Notes under the pieces: model-generated
The model's input: the letters and a program-made list of their open reading frames with translations, nothing else
Databases searched by the model: none
Told to the model about the DNA's origin: nothing
Part shown: one piece after another, positions 6,338-13,099 of the stretch
Numbering within the stretch: position 1 is the first letter of the stretch
Layout of the letters: every line of letters starts with the position of its first letter
Assembly: GCA_019116405.1 (NCBI GenBank)
Contig: DXBS01000085.1
Coordinates: 1 to 17,254, forward strand
From: Candidatus Gallimonas intestinigallinarum
GTDB lineage: Bacteria > Bacillota_A > Clostridia > Christensenellales > Borkfalkiaceae
Reading direction: 5' to 3'
DNA: 17,254 nt
Position numbers and translations under genes: made by a program

Positions 6338-6375
6338 AGGCAGTCGGCAGGCATCCATGCGATAAGGCAATCATC

Positions 6376-8847
6376 ATGAAAAAGAAGTATTCGATCACAG
6401 GTATGACGTGCGCGGCATGCTCTTCGGGCATCGAGCGTACGGTGAAAAAACTGGACGGCGTGCAGAATTGCGCGGTCTCCCTGATGGGGGAGAGCATGGA
6501 AGTCGAGTTTGACGACAAAAAGCTCTCGGACGGGCGCATCAAACGCGCCGTCACGGCGCTTGGCTACGGCGCGTACGACTTCGGGCAGGTCCCCGTCAAA
6601 AAAAAGAAGCGGCTGACGCTCGGCGTGCGCTTTCTCCTGTCGCTCATCCTGCTGCTGCCGGAAATGTACCTCGCCATGGGGCACATGTGGGGCGTCCCCG
6701 TGCCGCACGGCTGGTGGAACTACGGCTTTCAGACGGGACTGGCGCTCGTCATCCTGCTCATCAACTATCAGTTTTTCGTCAGCGGCGTGCGCGCGCTGAT
6801 CAAGTTGGTGCCCAACATGGACACCCTCGTCACGATGGGCGCGGCGGTGTCCTTTGTCTACAGCCTCGTCATGGCGATCCTCACGCCCGAGGAGCCGACG
6901 CTCTTCTTTGAGTCTGCGGCGATGATCGTCACGTTGGTGACGCTGGGCAAGTGGCTGGAGGACAAGAGCAAGCGCCGCACGGGCAGGGAAGTGGAGAAGC
7001 TCCGCTCGCTCGCGCCCGATACCGTCACTGTCGAGCGGGAGGGAAAAACGGAGAAGGTGCCCGTCTCCGAAGTCGCGATCGGCGATGTCATCGTCGTGCG
7101 GCAGGGTGAATCGGTCGCCGTGGACGGCACGATCTGCGAGGGGCACGCCTTTGCAGATCAGTCCGCCGTGACGGGCGAGAGCCTGCCCGTCGAGCTGACG
7201 GAGGGCATGCACGCGACCAGCGCGTCCATCGTGACGAGCGGGTATCTCAAGATCAGAGCGGAAAAGGTAGGTGAGGATACTATGCTCGCCTCCATCATCC
7301 GTATGGTGCGCGAGGCGGGCGCGAGCAAGGCGCCCATTCAGAAGCTCGCCGACAAGATCTCCGCAATCTTCGTGCCCGCCGTGTTCACGATCGCGCTCGT
7401 CACCTTCCTCGTCTGGCTGTTTGCGACCTGGGACGTGCAGGCGGCGTTCAACTACGGTGTGAGCGTCATCGTCATCTCCTGCCCGTGCGCGCTGGGGCTT
7501 GCGACGCCCGTCGCGGTCATGGCGGCAACGGGGCGGGGCGCGTCGCTCGGCATCCTCTTCAAGAATGCCGAGGCATTGCAGCGTTCGGCGACCCTCTCGA
7601 CCGCGCTGCTCGACAAGACCGCGACGCTCACTGAGGGCAAACCCAAGGTCGTCGGCTTTATGGCGTACGCGGACGAGGCGCACGTCAAAGAGGTCGCCTA
7701 CGCGCTGGAGAGCAAGCTCAATCACCCGCTCGCGCAGTGTCTTTGTGACTTCTGCGGGCAGGGCGCACTGACCGCGGAGGGCGTGGAATATATCGTCGGA
7801 CAGGGCGCGCGCGGCACGGTGGAGGGAAAGACGTACTTCCTCGGCAACGAGCGCATTCTGGGGGGCGTTTCGGGCGATGCGACCGCCGCCCGCGCGGAGG
7901 CGGAGCGGCTGTCTGCCGAGGGCAAGACGGTGCTGTTTTTATCGGACGGGGCGCAGGTTTTGGCGACGTTCGCCCTCGCCGATACCCTGAAGGAGGGCAG
8001 CGTCGAGGCGGTGCATGATCTGCAGGCGCAGGGCGTCAGGACATATATGCTCACGGGCGACAACCGCGCGTGCGCAAACTTCATCGCCGCGCAGGCGGGG
8101 ATTTCCGCGGACTGCGTCTATGCCGAGGTCCTGCCCGAAGATAAACTCAACGCCGTCCTGGAGCACAAGGGCGCGTCCGGGCTTACGGACGGCGTGAACG
8201 GCAAGGCGGGCAAGGGCAGGAAGCCTGCGGGCGTCGCGATGATCGGCGACGGCATCAACGATTCCCCCGCGCTCAAGGAGGCGGACGTCGGCTTTGCGAT
8301 GGGCAATGGGACGGACGTCGCCATCGAGAGCGCGGACGTCGTGCTGGTCAGCGGCGACCTGCGCGCCGCGTCCAAGGCGATACGGCTCGCCAAAAAGACC
8401 ATGCGCATCATCAAACAGAACTTATTTTGGGCGTTCTTCTACAACTGCGTGTGTATTCCGCTCGCGGCGGGGTGCTTTGCTTCGCTGGGCGTGTCGCTCA
8501 ATCCGATGATCGCGTCGGCGGCGATGAGCCTTTCTTCCCTCTTTGTCGTGTGCAACGCGCTGCGCCTGACGGTGTTCATGCGCGGCAAGAAATATAAAAA
8601 TCAACTCCCGCAGGGAGAGCAAAAAGGAGATATTACCATGAAAAAGTTACTCAAAGTGGAAGGCATGATGTGTCAGCATTGCGTCAAGCACGTCACCGAC
8701 GCGCTGATGGGCGTTGCGGGCGTGACGAGTGTGGACGTCAACCTCAAAAAGAAGGGCGCGCTTGTCGAGTGCGGCGAGGGCGTGACGGATGAAGCGCTCA
8801 CCGCCGCCGTCAAGGAAGCCGGGTACGAAGTCACGCAGATCATGTAA
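6376..8847 (+). CDS. copA: Cu(I)-exporting P1B-type ATPase with N- and C-terminal metal-binding domains
   Basis: The protein has 823 aa and pumps Cu(I) out of the cytoplasm using ATP. In order: HMA domain with GMTCAAC (C12, C15); membrane helices; TGES (266-269) in the actuator domain; CPC (369-371) in helix 6; phosphorylation loop DKTATLT (Asp413); the nucleotide-domain HP motif in LNHPLAQ; GDGIND (624-629); YN in helix 7 and MSLSS in helix 8, which mark Cu(I) specificity; then a second HMA with MMCQHC (C766, C769). Three points are odd: Ala replaces the near-invariant Gly of DKTGT; a Gly/Lys-rich insert lies at about 598-616; and the C-terminal domain has its own ribosome binding site. The ATG has only a weak AAGG upstream. 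Confidence 0.95.
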   Translation: MKKKYSITGMTCAACSSGIERTVKKLDGVQNCAVSLMGESMEVEFDDKKLSDGRIKRAVTALGYGAYDFGQVPVKKKKRLTLGVRFLLSLILLLPEMYLAMGHMWGVPVPHGWWNYGFQTGLALVILLINYQFFVSGVRALIKLVPNMDTLVTMGAAVSFVYSLVMAILTPEEPTLFFESAAMIVTLVTLGKWLEDKSKRRTGREVEKLRSLAPDTVTVEREGKTEKVPVSEVAIGDVIVVRQGESVAVDGTICEGHAFADQSAVTGESLPVELTEGMHATSASIVTSGYLKIRAEKVGEDTMLASIIRMVREAGASKAPIQKLADKISAIFVPAVFTIALVTFLVWLFATWDVQAAFNYGVSVIVISCPCALGLATPVAVMAATGRGASLGILFKNAEALQRSATLSTALLDKTATLTEGKPKVVGFMAYADEAHVKEVAYALESKLNHPLAQCLCDFCGQGALTAEGVEYIVGQGARGTVEGKTYFLGNERILGGVSGDATAARAEAERLSAEGKTVLFLSDGAQVLATFALADTLKEGSVEAVHDLQAQGVRTYMLTGDNRACANFIAAQAGISADCVYAEVLPEDKLNAVLEHKGASGLTDGVNGKAGKGRKPAGVAMIGDGINDSPALKEADVGFAMGNGTDVAIESADVVLVSGDLRAASKAIRLAKKTMRIIKQNLFWAFFYNCVCIPLAAGCFASLGVSLNPMIASAAMSLSSLFVVCNALRLTVFMRGKKYKNQLPQGEQKGDITMKKLLKVEGMMCQHCVKHVTDALMGVAGVTSVDVNLKKKGALVECGEGVTDEALTAAVKEAGYEVTQIM
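8624..8629 (+). promoter_or_regulatory. Internal ribosome binding site inside copA, for copZ
   Basis: AAGGAG lies 8 nt before the in-frame ATG at 8638. It is a better site than the one before copA itself. In the copA frame these bases encode part of the QKGDIT linker to the last domain. The TGA at 8639-8641, in the +1 frame relative to copA, overlaps this ATG as ATGA. Confidence 0.75.
8638..8847 (+). CDS. copZ: CopZ-like copper chaperone, nested in frame within the 3' end of copA
   Basis: Translation from the ATG at 8638 would give a free 69-aa HMA protein, MKKLLKVEGMMCQHC followed by the usual chaperone fold and ending EAGYEVTQIM. It is complete and of normal CopZ length. Cys12 and Cys15 would bind Cu(I) and hand it to CopA. 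The evidence for separate production is the strong AAGGAG site at 8624-8629 with good spacing. The same codons also form the C-terminal domain of CopA. From family knowledge, E. coli obtains a free chaperone from copA by programmed frameshifting; here internal initiation would give the same pair of products. Expression of the free form is inference. Confidence 0.65.
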   Translation: MKKLLKVEGMMCQHCVKHVTDALMGVAGVTSVDVNLKKKGALVECGEGVTDEALTAAVKEAGYEVTQIM

Positions 8848-8855
8848 AGGTATGT

Positions 8856-8898
8856 GCGCGCGCCGCCGTCCGTTGTATCGGGCGGCGGCGCGCGCTTT
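8856..8898 (+). terminator. Strong hairpin after copA, probable terminator
   Basis: Thirteen perfect GC pairs (8856-8868 with 8883-8895) extend through a wobble pair and CCG/CGG (8870-8872 with 8879-8881) to a TTGTAT loop. Only TTT follows, so the U-tract is short. Its position 8 bp after the copA stop supports a termination role. Confidence 0.6.
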
Positions 8899-8977
8899 GA
8901 AGGATATTTCGGAAACAGAGCAGAAGCTGAAGTTTCCGACACAACCTCCCTGCTTTCGTCACGGCTTTTCCGCATGC

Positions 8978-8999
8978 GCACGCGTGCAAGTGTTATACT
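8978..8999 (+). promoter_or_regulatory. Extended -10 promoter of the ArsR-family gene with upstream palindrome
   Basis: TGTTATACT (8991-8999) is an extended -10 box. No convincing -35 is visible. GCACGCGTGC (8978-8987) is a perfect 10-bp palindrome just upstream and could be a binding site for the encoded regulator, though a palindrome this short is weak evidence. Transcription would begin near 9006, shortly before the ribosome binding site GGGAGG (9011-9016). Confidence 0.5.
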
Positions 9000-9021
9000 G
9001 TCACAAAAAAGGGAGGCGCGT

Positions 9022-9357
9022 ATGCAGACCTTGCTCTTGGACAGACGCACGCAGGATATGATCGAGGGATACGTCCCCGAGGGGGAGATTTTGTCGGGAC
9101 TGGTGCGCTTCTTTTCCATTTTCTCCGACCCGACGCGCATCCGCATCCTTTCCGCGCTCGCCATCTCCGAAATGTGCGTCACGGATATCTCGCGGGTCCT
9201 GGGCATCAATCAGACGACGGTCAGCCATCAGCTTCGCTTTCTGAAGGATACGGGCATGGTCAAGACCGACCGCCACGGTAAAATCATCTTCTATTCGCTC
9301 GCGAACGACCTTGTCAATGATGTCATGCTCAAGGGCGTGGAATTCCTCGGGTATTAA
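9022..9357 (+). CDS. ArsR-family winged-helix transcriptional regulator
   Basis: The protein has 111 aa. The ArsR fold is clear: FSIFSDPTRIRILSAL, the recognition region GINQTTVSHQLRFLKDTGMV, and the wing RHGKIIFYSL. Metal-sensing relatives have ELCVCD in helix alpha3 or His/Asp ligands in the C-terminal helix. Here alpha3 reads EMCVTD with a single Cys52, and the C-terminal helix (NDLVNDVMLKGVEF) has no His. Classic metal sensing is therefore doubtful and its signal is unknown. The start is set by GGGAGG at 9011-9016; the frame is open upstream but enters the post-copA hairpin. It is a single-gene unit between the copper module and uvrC. Confidence 0.88.
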   Translation: MQTLLLDRRTQDMIEGYVPEGEILSGLVRFFSIFSDPTRIRILSALAISEMCVTDISRVLGINQTTVSHQLRFLKDTGMVKTDRHGKIIFYSLANDLVNDVMLKGVEFLGY

Positions 9358-9376
9358 ACCGAATAGCTACCGTATC

Positions 9377-9420
9377 AGGGTGCGGGGCAGGCATGATTTC
9401 ATGCCTGCCCCGCACCCTTT
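9377..9420. terminator. 20-bp perfect hairpin between the ArsR gene and uvrC
   Basis: A 20-bp perfect stem (9377-9396 with 9399-9418) closes on TT and is followed by TTGC on the plus strand. It begins 20 bp after the ArsR stop and ends before the uvrC promoter, so it probably terminates the ArsR transcript. The U-tract is short, and the length and perfection of the stem are unusual for a plain terminator. Confidence 0.65.
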
Positions 9421-9441
9421 GCAAATATTTTTCCGAATTGC

Positions 9442-9470
9442 TTGAAAAATGCGCGCAAAGCGTGTATAAT
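9442..9470 (+). promoter_or_regulatory. SigA-type promoter of uvrC, predicted leaderless start
   Basis: TTGAAA (9442-9447), 17-bp spacer, TATAAT (9465-9470). The expected transcription start is 9476-9478, which includes the A of the uvrC ATG at 9477. The GGAAG at 9471-9475 looks like a ribosome binding site but should not be transcribed from this promoter. Confidence 0.85.
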
Positions 9471-9476
9471 GGAAGT

Positions 9477-11285
9477 ATGAGTGACGTGGTGCGCGAAAAA
9501 CTCAAATTACTGCCCGATAATCCCGGCGTCTATATCATGCTGGATAAGGACGGCACGATCATCTATGTGGGCAAAGCGCGCAACCTCAAAAATCGCGTAC
9601 GGCAGTACTTTCACTCCTCTGCCAAGCCCGTCAAAGTACAGGCGATGGTGGAGTGCATCGCCGATTTTTCCTATATCGTCACACCCAGCGAGGTGGACGC
9701 ACTCGCGCTGGAAAACACCTATATCAAGAAGTACAAGCCCAAGTACAATATTCTTTTAAAGGACGACAAGACCTATCCCTACGTCAAGGTGACGCGCGAG
9801 GAGTACCCCCGCATCGTCATCACCCGCAAGGTGCGGCGCGGGGACGGCAAGTACTTCGGTCCCTTTATGGCGGGCATCGCCGCCAAGGACGTCGTGGAGA
9901 TCGCGGCGCGCGTCTATCATATCCGCACCTGCTCGGTCGCCATCACGGAAAAGTGCAAAAAACCTTGTCTTGAATACCACCTCGGCAGATGCGGCGCGCC
10001 ATGTGCGCACGCCATCGACAAAGACGCCTATATGGCGCAGGTGGAAAAGGCGATCGCCTTCTTATCGGGCGACTACGAGGAGGCGCAGGCGCTTTTGACC
10101 GAGAAGATGACCGCCTTTGCCGAGAACGAGGAATTTGAACTCGCCCTTGACTACCGCAACAAGATCGAGATGCTCTCCCGCCTCGGCGAGCGCAGGATCA
10201 CCGCCATGCCCCGCGACGTGGACGCCGACATCTGGGCGTTCGAGAGCAACGGGCTGTATGCGACGGTGAGCGTCATCGTCACGCGCGGCGGCATCATGCA
10301 GGGCGGCAGGAACTTTTCCCTCACCGAGGGCGCGGGCGAGCGCGGGGAGAGCTTTCTCTCCTTCCTAACCCAGTACTACGCCGCACATGAACTCCCGCAC
10401 GAGATCGTCGCGGACGAACCCTTTGACGAGGAACTCTTTTTGTCCTTCGCGCAGGCGCGCGCGGGGCGCAGGGTGACGATCACCCGTCCCAAGTTCGGCA
10501 TCCGCCGCGAACTTTTGGACATGGCGCAGGGCAACGCAAAGGAGTACCTGGAAAAGTCCGTTTCCGCCATTCAGCACCGCAACGACATGACCGTCAACGC
10601 CTGCGAGCGTCTTCAGACGCTTTTGCACCTTACGCGCTATCCAAAGCGCATGGAGTGCTACGATATCTCCAACATTTCGGGCGTGGACAAGGTCGCGAGC
10701 ATGGTCGTCTTTACCGACGGCGAGGCGGACAAGGTGCAGTACCGGCGTTTCCGCATCAAGACGGTCGAGGGCGCCAACGACTTTGCCTCCTTGCAGGAAG
10801 TCCTGCGGCGCAGACTTGCAAAACTTGGCACCGAGGAAGAGGAGCGCTTTATGCGCCCCCAGCTCATCGTCATCGACGGCGGCAAGGGGCAGCTCTCGGC
10901 GGTCAGGGCAATCTTTGACGAGATGGGCATTGCCGATATCGACCTTGTCTCCCTCGCCAAGAAGGAAGAGGCGGTATTCGTCCTCTGGCAGGACGAGCCC
11001 GTCATCCTCGATCGGCGCGACTACGCCTTAAAGACGCTGCAGCGCATCCGTGACGAGGCGCACCGCTTTGCGATCACTTATTTCCGCAGCCTGCACAGCA
11101 AGCGCAATCTGGAGTCTGTTTTGGACGAGATCGAAGGGGTCGGCAGGCAGAAGCGGACGGCGCTCATGCGCACGTTCGGCAATATTGACAAGATCATGCA
11201 CGCAAGCGTGGAGGAGCTCTCCGCCGTGGAGGGCATCGGTCCCTCGCTTGCCGCGCGCATCAAACAGCATTTCAAGGAATTATGA
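9477..11285 (+). CDS. uvrC: Excinuclease ABC subunit C
   Basis: The protein has 602 aa, the usual length. UvrC makes both incisions around a bulky DNA lesion during nucleotide excision repair, acting with UvrA and UvrB. In order: GIY-YIG nuclease domain (PGVYIM, then IIYVGKARNLKNRVRQYF); the four cysteines of the iron-sulfur site (CSVAITEKC, then PCLEYHLGRCGAPC); UVR motif for UvrB binding (LALDYRNKIEMLSRL); RNase H-like nuclease domain (MECYDISNISG, LIVIDGGKGQLSAV); and a C-terminal helix-hairpin-helix pair ending SAVEGIGPSLAARIKQHF. The ATG at 9477 is chosen because the conserved N-terminus starts there; an upstream start would lie inside the hairpin. The last four bases overlap the HAD gene. 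Confidence 0.97.
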   Translation: MSDVVREKLKLLPDNPGVYIMLDKDGTIIYVGKARNLKNRVRQYFHSSAKPVKVQAMVECIADFSYIVTPSEVDALALENTYIKKYKPKYNILLKDDKTYPYVKVTREEYPRIVITRKVRRGDGKYFGPFMAGIAAKDVVEIAARVYHIRTCSVAITEKCKKPCLEYHLGRCGAPCAHAIDKDAYMAQVEKAIAFLSGDYEEAQALLTEKMTAFAENEEFELALDYRNKIEMLSRLGERRITAMPRDVDADIWAFESNGLYATVSVIVTRGGIMQGGRNFSLTEGAGERGESFLSFLTQYYAAHELPHEIVADEPFDEELFLSFAQARAGRRVTITRPKFGIRRELLDMAQGNAKEYLEKSVSAIQHRNDMTVNACERLQTLLHLTRYPKRMECYDISNISGVDKVASMVVFTDGEADKVQYRRFRIKTVEGANDFASLQEVLRRRLAKLGTEEEERFMRPQLIVIDGGKGQLSAVRAIFDEMGIADIDLVSLAKKEEAVFVLWQDEPVILDRRDYALKTLQRIRDEAHRFAITYFRSLHSKRNLESVLDEIEGVGRQKRTALMRTFGNIDKIMHASVEELSAVEGIGPSLAARIKQHFKEL

Positions 11286-12094
11286 AGTATCCGCTTTTTT
11301 TATCTGATTTCGACGGCACGCTCGTGCGCTCGGACGGCACGATCTCCGAGGGCAACAAGCGCGCCATTGCGGCTTACCGCAAGGCGGGCGGGACGTTCGC
11401 CGTCTGCACGGGGCGCATGCTCACCTCCATTCTGCCCAGACTCAAGGAGCTGGGCATTGAGGACGGTTTGGTCATCGCCTATCAGGGCGCGACCATTGCC
11501 GACGTCGCGACGGGAGCGCTCGTCAAGGACGACGGGTTTTCCCGCGAGGACGCGTTGCGCGTCGTGCGTCTCTTGGAGGAGAACGGGCGGCATGTCCATG
11601 TATATACCGTGGACGATCTGTATGCCAACCGCCGCGACGAGGCGCTGGAGGCATATGAGCACATCTGCGGCGTCCGGGCGACCATCGTCAGCGACATGCC
11701 GCTTGCGGATTTTGTAGAGAAAAATAATCTGCGCATTGTCAAGGCGCTTGCCATGGTCAGGCCGGAGGAACGCGCCGCTCTCATTGAGGAGCTTCGCCCC
11801 AAACTTGGGGAAGATTTCTTTGTGACCTGTTCGGCGGAAGTCCTCGTCGAGGTCATGCCGAAGGGACAGACCAAGGCGGCGGCAGTGGACTTTTTGTCCA
11901 AAAAATACGATATCCCCGTGGAGAAAATCGCCGCGATCGGCGACCAACTCAACGACCTGCCCATGATTCTGCAGGCGGGCGGCAGGTTTGCCGTCGGCAA
12001 TGCCGCGCAGCCCTTAAAAGACGTAGCGCATGTCGTGGCAGATTTTGAACATGACGGCGTCGCCGAGGCGCTTGCAATCGCCATGCAGGACTGA
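11282..12094 (+). CDS. Cof-type HAD-superfamily hydrolase
   Basis: The protein has 270 aa. All four HAD motifs are present: DFDGT (Asp9 nucleophile, Asp11), CTGRM, a Lys in the KGQTKAAAVDFL region, and GDQLNDLPM (GDxxND) for Mg2+. The large cap between motifs II and III places it in the Cof/YidA group, which mostly dephosphorylates sugar phosphates or other small phosphorylated metabolites such as flavin precursors. The substrate cannot be told from sequence. Its ATG overlaps the uvrC stop as ATGA, so the two are co-transcribed and probably translationally coupled. No link to DNA repair is implied. Confidence 0.92.
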   Translation: MKYPLFLSDFDGTLVRSDGTISEGNKRAIAAYRKAGGTFAVCTGRMLTSILPRLKELGIEDGLVIAYQGATIADVATGALVKDDGFSREDALRVVRLLEENGRHVHVYTVDDLYANRRDEALEAYEHICGVRATIVSDMPLADFVEKNNLRIVKALAMVRPEERAALIEELRPKLGEDFFVTCSAEVLVEVMPKGQTKAAAVDFLSKKYDIPVEKIAAIGDQLNDLPMILQAGGRFAVGNAAQPLKDVAHVVADFEHDGVAEALAIAMQD

Positions 12095-12109
12095 TGGTAC
12101 AAATTTTGG

Positions 12110-12121
12110 GGGTACGTACCC
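12110..12121. promoter_or_regulatory. 12-bp perfect palindrome upstream of hprK
   Basis: GGGTACGTACCC lies in the 78-bp gap between the HAD gene and hprK, the only real gap in the uvrC-mutS2 run. A possible weak extended -10 (TGGTACAAA, 12095-12103) lies just upstream, so the palindrome could be an operator for an internal promoter. No good -35 is present and the reading is tentative. Confidence 0.3.
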
Positions 12122-12172
12122 GCGCTTTTGAAAAAAATTCCCGTTGACAACGGCGCGATCAAGGAGGGAGAG

Positions 12173-13099
12173 ATGAACGAGACAATTTTACCCAAGGAAA
12201 CCGTGATGCTCGATAAGTTTGCGTCCGATCTGGGACTGGAGATGCTGTACGCGGGCAGGGGCATCATCACGCTCACGACCATCAGCGTCGACCGTCCCGG
12301 GCTTCGCCTTGCGGGCTTCTTCAGCTACTTCGATACCCAGCGCATCATGGTCATCGGGCTCACCGAGCACGAGTACATGCACTCCTTCCCGTCCGATCAG
12401 CGCATGGAGAAGATCAAGCGGCTGTTTGACTGCGGCGAGATCCCGTGCGTCATCTTCGCGCGCGATCTGCCCGTGCTGCCAGAGTTCATGGAGTGCGCCC
12501 GCGCGACGGCAACGCCCATCTTCCGCGCGAGCAAGATGACCTCGTCGCTCATCGTCGATCTGAGTATCTACCTCAACCGCCTGCTCGCGCCCATGACTAC
12601 CGTGCACGGCGTGCTCATGGACGTGTTCGGCGCGGGCATTCTGCTCATGGGCAACAGCGGTGTGGGCAAGAGTGAGACGGCAATGGAGCTCATTAAGCGC
12701 GGACACCGCCTCGTCGCGGACGACTCCGTCGTCATCCGCCGCATCGAAAACGAACTGGTCGGCACTGCGCCCGAGCGCATCCGCTACTTTATGGAACTCA
12801 GGGGCATCGGCATCATCAACGTCAAGAACATGTACGGCTCAGGCGCGGTCATGACGGAAAAGGAGATCGAGCTCGTCATGGAACTGGAGCCCTGGCGCAA
12901 GGACAAGGAGTATGACCGCATCGGCGGCGAGGAGAACGTGGAGACCATCCTGGGCATCAACGTCCCCAAGCTGACCATCCCCGTCAGTGCGGGGCGCAAT
13001 CTTGCCATCCTCATCGAGGTGGCGGCGCGCGATCAGCGCCTCAAGAACATGGGCTATGACGCGGCGAGCGAACTCATCGCGAGAACGATAGGACGATAA
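12173..13099 (+). CDS. hprK: HPr kinase/phosphorylase
   Basis: The protein has 308 aa, matching the family. HprK phosphorylates HPr on the regulatory serine when glycolytic intermediates are high and removes the phosphate when they are low, which drives CcpA-type carbon catabolite control in Firmicutes. Visible features are VHGVLMDVFG with the conserved His, Walker A GNSGVGKS (160-167), GHRLVADD with the catalytic Asp pair, and the signature ELRGIGIINVKNMYGSGAV. The ATG at 12173 follows AAGGAGGG at 12161-12168. A TTG at 12128 is in frame but would only add residues encoded by the ribosome binding site region. The next gene begins on the base after the stop. Confidence 0.97.
   Translation: MNETILPKETVMLDKFASDLGLEMLYAGRGIITLTTISVDRPGLRLAGFFSYFDTQRIMVIGLTEHEYMHSFPSDQRMEKIKRLFDCGEIPCVIFARDLPVLPEFMECARATATPIFRASKMTSSLIVDLSIYLNRLLAPMTTVHGVLMDVFGAGILLMGNSGVGKSETAMELIKRGHRLVADDSVVIRRIENELVGTAPERIRYFMELRGIGIINVKNMYGSGAVMTEKEIELVMELEPWRKDKEYDRIGGEENVETILGINVPKLTIPVSAGRNLAILIEVAARDQRLKNMGYDAASELIARTIGR

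Noticed and set aside
8854..9021. Upstream start for the ArsR-family protein
   Set aside because: The added codons read through the post-copA hairpin and the gene's own promoter; a good ribosome binding site fixes the start at 9022.
12094..12147. Seventeen-codon leader peptide before hprK
   Set aside because: It starts within the HAD stop (TGATG) but has no distinctive composition, and nothing downstream suggests attenuation.
12128..12172. TTG start for hprK
   Set aside because: It would translate the ribosome binding site region; the ATG at 12173 is correctly spaced and gives the normal family length.
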